A DNA stretch of 13,630 bases from contig CALEVL010000093.1 of assembly GCA_937924675.1 (NCBI GenBank), positions 1-13,630 on the forward strand, in the 5' to 3' direction. Every line of letters begins with the position of its first letter. Position 1 is the stretch's first letter. Source of the stretch: an uncultured Ignavibacteria bacterium. Its GTDB lineage: Bacteria; Bacteroidota; Ignavibacteria; Tepidaquicellales; Tepidaquicellaceae. Shown here in pieces: positions 7,224 through 11,248 of this stretch. The translations under genes and the position numbers were made by a program. The notes under the pieces are model-generated. The model was not told the origin of the DNA and did not search any database. It saw nothing but the letters and a program-made list of their open reading frames with translations.

Positions 7224-7258
7224 TCATTCTTAATTCGTAATTCCTAATTCTCAATTGA
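7224..7258. repeat. Short degenerate heptamer run (period 7)
   Basis: Five consecutive heptamers share one register: TCATTCT, TAATTCG, TAATTCC, TAATTCT and CAATTGA. In reverse complement the units read roughly NGAATTA, close to the AAAATTA-type units found at 11207-11234. The run ends 72 bases before the start codon at 7331. Confidence 0.55.
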
Positions 7259-7330
7259 ACTGAATTCCGCCTTGTAAAAAACACGGGCAATGTCCAAATT
7301 GCATTAAATCAAAAACCTTTAAGAAAGAAA

Positions 7331-8560
7331 ATGAAAGAAAATTTTTTTCAACAGTTTTTCTTGTTCAATTTGTTAGTTATCGCGTTTCTGTTGCTGGCAT
7401 CAACTGAGAAATCAGATGCGCAAATTACCAAGACTCTCAAGTTCTGCAACGATAACACCATCTACGAAGAATTTACAAACAACAGCAACGGAGCGGGAGA
7501 ATATTTTTTTACAGGGACAACAGTTCCGGGAAATAAAAGAAGAGGTCTCATAAAATTTGACGCCCTTGGGGAGTTCCTTCCTCCGTGCGCAACAATATTG
7601 AGCGCTTCTCTTACACTGCACATGTCAAGAACTATCTCCGGTCCGATGAATGTGCAACTCAGGAAACTGAATGAAGACTGGGGTGAATCATTCTCTGATG
7701 CATCCGGAGAAGAAGGATTCGGAACACAGGCAGAATCCGGCGACGCGACATGGAGATATACATTCTATAATACAGACAGCTGGACCAATTCCGGTGGCGT
7801 GTATGCATCTGATACAAGTGCCATTGCAAGCGTTGACCAGATCGGTTTCTATACATGGACTTCCGCGAAGATGGCAAGTGAAGTTCAAAGCTGGCTTCGA
7901 AATCCAAACAGCAATTTTGGATGGATACTTATCGGAAATGAAACTGCAACTGCAACTGCCAAGAGATTTGACACACACGAAAATATTGACACTAGTTTTG
8001 TACCGAGACTCACAGTCACATACATAAACAATACGCTTCCGCTCAACATATCAATGTTTATAGAGGGCTTCTGGGACGGAACAACAATGATCCAGGATAC
8101 GGTTACGGTCTTGCTTAGAAGTGCTGCATCTCCTTATCCGATTGTCGGATCAGAAAAAGGAATTGTTGATGCTTTCGGTAACTTAACTGTTTGCGTTCCA
8201 AATGTTGCTCCTGGTAATTATTACATAGTGCTGAAACACAGAAATTCTATTGAGACCTGGAGCGCGTTACCGGTGGCATTGAATTCCAATTTCAACTACT
8301 ATGACTTTATTTCATCTGCGTCACAGGCATACGGAAGCAATCTTGTTCTGAAAGCAGGTGCTTACTGTATCTATAGCGGTGATGTAAATCAGGACGGAAC
8401 CGTTGACGGGACGGACACTCAGCTCATTGATAATGATTCGTTCTTGTTCAACTCAGGCTATCTCCCAACCGATGTAAACGGGGACAGCTTCATTGATGGC
8501 TCGGATGCATCAATAGCGGGAAACAATTCAGACAATTTTGTAAGCGTAGTCAGACCATAA
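7331..8560 (+). CDS. Exported DNRLRE-type protein with C-terminal dockerin-like calcium repeats
   Basis: A 409-residue protein with a signal peptide: hydrophobic core at 9-23 and a likely cut after SDAQ near 28-31. Residues 32-232 match the DNRLRE/CBM96-like beta domain: KRRGLIKFD (69-77), ASLTLHM (92-98), strands around WRYTF, TWTSAKMASEVQSWL (175-189), GWILIGNE and PRLTVTYI (225-232). A second beta module at 233-345 contains YYIVLKHRNSIETWS. The end has two Asp-rich loops, DVNQDGTVDGTD (351-362) and DVNGDSFIDGSD (381-392), spaced like a type I dockerin pair, then SVVRP. The role is inferred as extracellular glycan or protein binding. No cohesin gene is visible, so partner binding is unproven. 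The ATG follows an A-rich leader with only a weak AAGAAAG. The gene is single and ends at a clear terminator. Confidence 0.85.
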   Translation: MKENFFQQFFLFNLLVIAFLLLASTEKSDAQITKTLKFCNDNTIYEEFTNNSNGAGEYFFTGTTVPGNKRRGLIKFDALGEFLPPCATILSASLTLHMSRTISGPMNVQLRKLNEDWGESFSDASGEEGFGTQAESGDATWRYTFYNTDSWTNSGGVYASDTSAIASVDQIGFYTWTSAKMASEVQSWLRNPNSNFGWILIGNETATATAKRFDTHENIDTSFVPRLTVTYINNTLPLNISMFIEGFWDGTTMIQDTVTVLLRSAASPYPIVGSEKGIVDAFGNLTVCVPNVAPGNYYIVLKHRNSIETWSALPVALNSNFNYYDFISSASQAYGSNLVLKAGAYCIYSGDVNQDGTVDGTDTQLIDNDSFLFNSGYLPTDVNGDSFIDGSDASIAGNNSDNFVSVVRP

Positions 8561-8590
8561 CGGAATTCAGATATTTAGTTTCATGCAGAG

Positions 8591-8626
8591 TGCCTGCAGA
8601 TGAAAGTCTGCGGGCATTTCTATTTT
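8591..8626 (+). terminator. Intrinsic terminator of the DNRLRE/dockerin-like gene
   Basis: TGCCTGCAGA (8591-8600) pairs with TCTGCGGGCA (8607-8616) over ten bases with one G-T wobble and a 6-base loop. TTTCTATTTT follows. It lies 30 bases after the stop codon. The convergent gene stops at 8620-8622 inside the T-tail, so the stem may also mark its 3' end. Confidence 0.85.
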
Positions 8627-10062
8627 GACTCGCTTATCTTCTTTCCATGCAGTTCTTCAATTTTTTCTCCAAACCATTTCCTTCCAATAAGAAAGCCTTT
8701 TACCGCGTTAATCTTGGCAACAGCCTCATCGGTCTTTGAAAGTTTTTTGGAAGATACAGTTTTTGTGAGCAAAAGATAAAACTTGATGAATTTCTGATAC
8801 TCTTTCTTGTGTCCATCGGGAATAAGCTTGTCCTGCCTAAGAAACTGAGAAAATGCATTTGCGGAATCTTCAGCTAAAACAAAGTCTGCGGTATCAAACA
8901 GTATCATCATCTGCAATATCTTTACAGCGGGCTTGTAATGTATGAATGAAAAGCTATTGATCTTGCTCAGTTCCTGTAATGCTTTGTCATATTGTTTCTT
9001 CTGATAGAGTATTCTCGCATTGCTGTAATGAACGGCATTGTTCCGGAATTTCTCCGGTAAGTACTTCGCATACTTTTTGGCAAAATCTTCTGCCCACTTG
9101 AATTCACTCACGGAAATCGCAAGCATAAAGGTCTTGTAAAAAACGTCGATACCGATACTTCTCTTTGCCGAGTATGAAGTCACTGCAAGGCGGAGCTTTG
9201 CAACATCAAATTCTTCTTTCCTGTAATCCTCGCCGTCAAGAAGTTTCTTGCTGCAGAATATCTGAAATGCATTCAGCGCCTCACCGCTTTTTGATGGAGG
9301 ATATTCCTTATGTTTTTTCTTCATAAGTTCTTTTGCGGTCACATAGCTCTTTTCATCAAAGTAAATCAGAATCCTTATGAGGTGATAGTTGAGAGCAGTG
9401 ATATTGTCATTCAAATATGAAGGATTCTTCTCAAGGAATATAATTATCTCATTTAGCAGAGGTATATCGATTGATGCATTCAATGTATTCCTGTAATTGG
9501 CAAGCAAAATTAATTCTGAAAGCATTGCATCCACAAAGAAGTTGATGAGCTTCTTTGAAGGATCGAGCCACTCGCTCCTGTAATGATCTCTCTTTGTTAC
9601 ATGCCTTTTCTCACGATCTATCTGATGACCCAGCAGATCGGCCAACAGAAATTCATAGAGTCTGTTCTGTGACTTTGATATCCTTTTCCAAATCCGTTCA
9701 TAGTTCTTGTAAAACATGTTCTCATGTGCATTGTCGCTCAGGTACTTCAAATATGCAAGGTCATTGATTTCCGGATCAGTCATTTCAATGGAAATGAACT
9801 GCTCGGCAAGTTGTTGAAGCTCGGAAAGAAGATAATTAATGGTGCCTTCAACAAACTTCCCGCTTCCATACAATTCACGGTGAAGATATTGTTTCGTCAA
9901 CTTATCGGAATCATATTCCGGATAAAATTGCTTAAGTAAATCAAACAATTCAGAAGCTTTTGAGTTTGTATTAAAATAAGGCGAGTTGACAAACTTACTC
10001 AATCTTTTCATTTCTTCTTTATCCAATCCTGCCAGTAAAGTCAGCAGATCATTCTTCAGCAT
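8620..10062 (-). CDS. Cytoplasmic helical protein of unknown function (SPYFN-motif, TPR-like C-terminal half)
   Basis: A 480-residue protein with no signal peptide or membrane segment, strongly helical and rich in Lys, Leu and Glu. The N-terminal region resembles an uncharacterised family I associate with Bacteroidota and Ignavibacteria: FVNSPYFNTNSKASELFDLL (24-43), FYPEY (46-50), LYGSGKFVEGTINYLLSEL (64-82). Residues about 310-410 look like paired TPR-type helices, for example ARILYQKKQYDKALQELSKI (349-368). The C-terminus is basic. Such repeats usually bind other proteins, but no partner or reaction can be named. The ATG at 10062 has no Shine-Dalgarno sequence. It is transcribed toward the gene at 7331 and away from the HIT gene, so it stands alone. 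Confidence 0.8.
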   Translation of the reverse strand: MLKNDLLTLLAGLDKEEMKRLSKFVNSPYFNTNSKASELFDLLKQFYPEYDSDKLTKQYLHRELYGSGKFVEGTINYLLSELQQLAEQFISIEMTDPEINDLAYLKYLSDNAHENMFYKNYERIWKRISKSQNRLYEFLLADLLGHQIDREKRHVTKRDHYRSEWLDPSKKLINFFVDAMLSELILLANYRNTLNASIDIPLLNEIIIFLEKNPSYLNDNITALNYHLIRILIYFDEKSYVTAKELMKKKHKEYPPSKSGEALNAFQIFCSKKLLDGEDYRKEEFDVAKLRLAVTSYSAKRSIGIDVFYKTFMLAISVSEFKWAEDFAKKYAKYLPEKFRNNAVHYSNARILYQKKQYDKALQELSKINSFSFIHYKPAVKILQMMILFDTADFVLAEDSANAFSQFLRQDKLIPDGHKKEYQKFIKFYLLLTKTVSSKKLSKTDEAVAKINAVKGFLIGRKWFGEKIEELHGKKISESK

Positions 10063-10183
10063 TGTGCGGTCTATAGTTTTATTTTGATCAAGTTAATTAA
10101 GGAAGAAAACTTAATCAGTTCATAATTTTCTAATAACTGTATTTTTTTTGGAGCAACACATTCTTAAATTGAGGTACACAAAA
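10063..10183. promoter_or_regulatory. Divergent spacer upstream of the SPYFN-type gene
   Basis: This AT-rich stretch must carry the promoters of the leftward SPYFN-type gene and the rightward HIT gene. It holds an 8-bp palindrome TTGATCAA (10084-10091), TTAATTAA (10093-10100) and a run of eight T at 10142-10149. No pair of promoter boxes with good spacing stands out. Confidence 0.3.
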
Positions 10184-10315
10184 GTGAAGTTGAAAGCATC
10201 CCCCAAAAAAGCTGAAAATGAGATCCGAGTAATGTTAAAATTCGGATGTAAAATTTCTGACAACAGTGATCCAATATTCATAACAAATATTATTTCTAAA
10301 TTAAAAAGTAACTGA
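10184..10315 (+). CDS. Possible 43-residue small protein just upstream of the HIT gene
   Basis: GTG at 10184 opens a frame ending at TGA 10313-10315, one base before the HIT start codon. A GAGG sequence at 10171-10174 lies nine bases before the GTG. The product is basic with short hydrophobic stretches (RVMLKFGCKIS, then DPIFITNIISKLK) and matches nothing I recognise. The same frame is open back to 10115, with an alternative TTG at 10148 giving 55 residues. The tight junction with HIT and the ribosome binding site argue for it; the small size argues for chance. It could also be an untranslated leader. Confidence 0.3.
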   Translation: MKLKASPKKAENEIRVMLKFGCKISDNSDPIFITNIISKLKSN

Positions 10316-10316
10316 C

Positions 10317-10634
10317 ATGGATGGTACATGTGTATTTTGCAACATGAACTCAGAGAATTTTATTTTCCAGAATGATTTTGCATTTGTAGTGCCTGATAAA
10401 TTTCCACAATCAAAGGGTCACCTGCTGATAATCCCAAGGAGGCATGTAAAAACTTACTTTGAACTTACTGCCGAAGAAAAAGGAGCAATGATGAACCTTC
10501 TTGATCAGGCAAAGCTTTATACTGATGACTATCATTTTCCGAACGGATACAATGTTCTGATCAATGCAGGTGAAGCCGCAGGACAGATAGTCATGCATGC
10601 TCATATTCATCTCATTCCGAGATACGGCCGCTGA
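10317..10634 (+). CDS. HIT family nucleotide hydrolase/transferase, apparently C-terminally truncated
   Basis: A 105-residue protein of the histidine-triad superfamily, which cleaves or transfers nucleoside phosphates such as diadenosine polyphosphates or adenylated amines in the cytoplasm. It shows a zinc-knuckle-like CVFC (5-8), the KGHLLIIPRRHV strand (33-44) and the triad MHAHIHLIPR, whose three His carry the catalysis. It stops four residues after HLIPR, whereas bacterial HIT proteins usually continue for another 20-40 residues. Downstream, the same frame encodes a fitting C-terminal helix (10650-10754), so the gene is probably frameshifted. The core with the triad is intact, so the short product might still fold. 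The TGA lies inside a small perfect hairpin (10630-10645). There is no Shine-Dalgarno sequence. Confidence 0.85.
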   Translation: MDGTCVFCNMNSENFIFQNDFAFVVPDKFPQSKGHLLIIPRRHVKTYFELTAEEKGAMMNLLDQAKLYTDDYHFPNGYNVLINAGEAAGQIVMHAHIHLIPRYGR

Positions 10635-10645
10635 CAAAGGTCAGC
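10630..10645 (+). repeat. Small hairpin containing the HIT stop codon
   Basis: GCTGAC (10630-10635) and GTCAGC (10640-10645) form a perfect 6-bp stem around the 4-base loop AAAG. The TGA stop (10632-10634) is inside the left arm. No T-run follows, so it is not a normal terminator. Confidence 0.5.
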
Positions 10646-10754
10646 ATGATTTGAGGATTTGCAGGACATTGTCCGAGATTTTATCAGATTAGCAGTTTTT
10701 GTTAATGAAAAAATCCGGGAAAATAGAGATTTGCGTCCAAAGAAAATTCAATGA
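10635..10754 (+). pseudogene. Displaced C-terminal part of the HIT gene
   Basis: In the HIT frame, after TGA 10632-10634 and a second TGA at 10647-10649, the frame stays open from 10650 to TGA 10752-10754. It begins FEDLQDIVRDFIRL, much like the EDLQxI helix that ends Bacillus-type HIT proteins. Reading 10627-10650 in the next frame gives ADKGQHD, which would bridge the two parts. One extra base near 10626-10630 and one missing T near 10650 would restore a protein of about 145 residues, the usual HIT length. The restored stop abuts the terminator. This could be a real lesion or an assembly error. Confidence 0.5.
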
Positions 10755-10797
10755 AAAGCTTCGATTTCAATCCGGAATCGAAGCTTTCGTGTTTTTT
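10755..10797 (+). terminator. Strong intrinsic terminator of the HIT transcript
   Basis: AAAGCTTCGATT (10755-10766) pairs perfectly with AATCGAAGCTTT (10776-10787). A T-G and a C-G pair extend the stem inside, and CGTGTTTTTT follows. It starts directly after the TGA that ends the displaced HIT C-terminus, 120 bases beyond the present HIT stop. Confidence 0.9.
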
Positions 10798-10846
10798 ATA
10801 GGTCCTTCATAGTGAGTTTTTGGCAGGGAAAACTCAAAAAGAAGTC

Positions 10847-10877
10847 TTTGACAATATTAATCCTTCCGCTTAGTTTG
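10847..10877 (+). promoter_or_regulatory. Candidate Bacteroidota-type promoter upstream of the heptamer array
   Basis: TTTG (10847-10850) is followed after 19 bases by TTAGTTTG (10870-10877), one mismatch from the TAnnTTTG consensus. TTGACA (10848-10853), a perfect sigma-70 -35 box, overlaps the first element. If used, the transcript would carry the three hairpins and the whole heptamer array in a leader of about 365 bases before the ATG at 11249. Confidence 0.4.
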
Positions 10878-10901
10878 AATCAAATTCAGAATAATGAGTT
10901 G

Positions 10902-10949
10902 CCCCAAAGGGGTTCCTTCGGGAAAAGTTGCCTGCCCGTCCCTGACGGG
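10902..10949. repeat. Three consecutive compact GC-rich hairpins
   Basis: In 48 bases there are three stems: CCCC-AAA-GGGG (10902-10912), TTCC-TTCG-GGAA (10913-10924, a UUCG tetraloop closed by C-G) and CCCGTC-CCT-GACGGG (10935-10949). The composition is far richer in GC than the surroundings. A lone AAAGTTG unit (10924-10930) lies between the second and third stems, so the third stem appears set into the edge of the heptamer array. Confidence 0.7.
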
Positions 10950-11138
10950 AAAGTTGAAAGTTGAAAGTTGAAAGTTGAAAGTTAAAAGTTAAAAGTTGAA
11001 AGTTGAAAGTTGAAAGTTGAAAGTTAAAAATTGAAAGTTGAAAGTTAAAAGTTAAAAGTTAAAAATTGAAAGTTAAAAATTGAAAGTTAAAAATTGAAAG
11101 TTGAAAATTGAAAGTTGAAAGTTAAAAGTTAAAAGTCA
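10950..11138 (+). repeat. Tandem array of 27 heptamers, consensus AAAGTTG/A
   Basis: The 189 bases divide into 27 units of seven with no break in register: 11 AAAGTTG, 10 AAAGTTA, 5 AAAATTG and a final AAAGTCA. All variation is by transitions, at the fourth and seventh base (and the sixth base in the last unit). There are no spacers, so it is not CRISPR. No unit contains a start codon or a designed stop pattern. It lies 110 bases before the start of the exported protein at 11249. Confidence 0.95.
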
Positions 11139-11206
11139 TGAAATTAGTAATTATGCACTATGAACAGCGCGTTTTGAATCTCTGGAATTTTGTACACAGC
11201 TATTTC

Positions 11207-11234
11207 TAATTTTTAATTTTCAATTTTTAATTGT
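11207..11234 (-). repeat. Short inverted heptamer array
   Basis: Units TAATTTT, TAATTTT, CAATTTT and TAATTGT continue in one register. In reverse complement they are AAAATTA, AAAATTA, AAAATTG and ACAATTA, the same unit family as the large array but in opposite orientation. The run ends 14 bases before the ATG at 11249. Confidence 0.75.
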
Positions 11235-11248
11235 TAAAAATTACGGCA

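Larger units (their letters stand above)
6890..7330. other. 441-bp divergent intergenic region
   Basis: There is no supportable gene between the lipoprotein start and the start at 7331. The left third holds the Shine-Dalgarno sequence, promoter candidate and two hairpins described separately. Positions 7050-7220 are AT-rich with no structure I can support. Positions 7224-7258 carry a short degenerate heptamer run. Positions 7260-7330 should contain the promoter of the gene at 7331, but no clear match to a known promoter pattern was found. Confidence 0.6.
10635..11248. other. 614-bp stretch without an intact gene
   Basis: The stretch holds the displaced HIT end, the HIT terminator, a weak 7-bp inverted repeat (10814-10820 with 10829-10835), a promoter candidate, the three GC-rich hairpins and both heptamer arrays. 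The 68 bases between the two arrays (11139-11206) show no feature I can support. No protein-coding frame other than the HIT remnant is convincing. Confidence 0.7.

Noticed and set aside
10120..10329. Leftward 69-residue frame over the HIT start region
   Set aside because: It overlaps the HIT start and the better-supported rightward small frame, has no recognisable motif and no good ribosome binding site.
10650..10754. TGA read as an amino acid (altered code or selenocysteine) in the HIT gene
   Set aside because: Other genes in the window use TGA as a normal stop (for example 1201-1203 and 3053-3055) and two indels explain the break more simply; no selenocysteine element is evident.
10814..10835. 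GAGTTTT/AAAACTC hairpin as a terminator
   Set aside because: The stem is only 7 AT-rich pairs, no T-run follows on either strand, and a strong terminator is already present at 10755-10797.
10950..11138. CRISPR-like repetitive array
   Set aside because: The 7-bp units follow each other without any spacers and no cas gene is visible; it is a simple tandem repeat.
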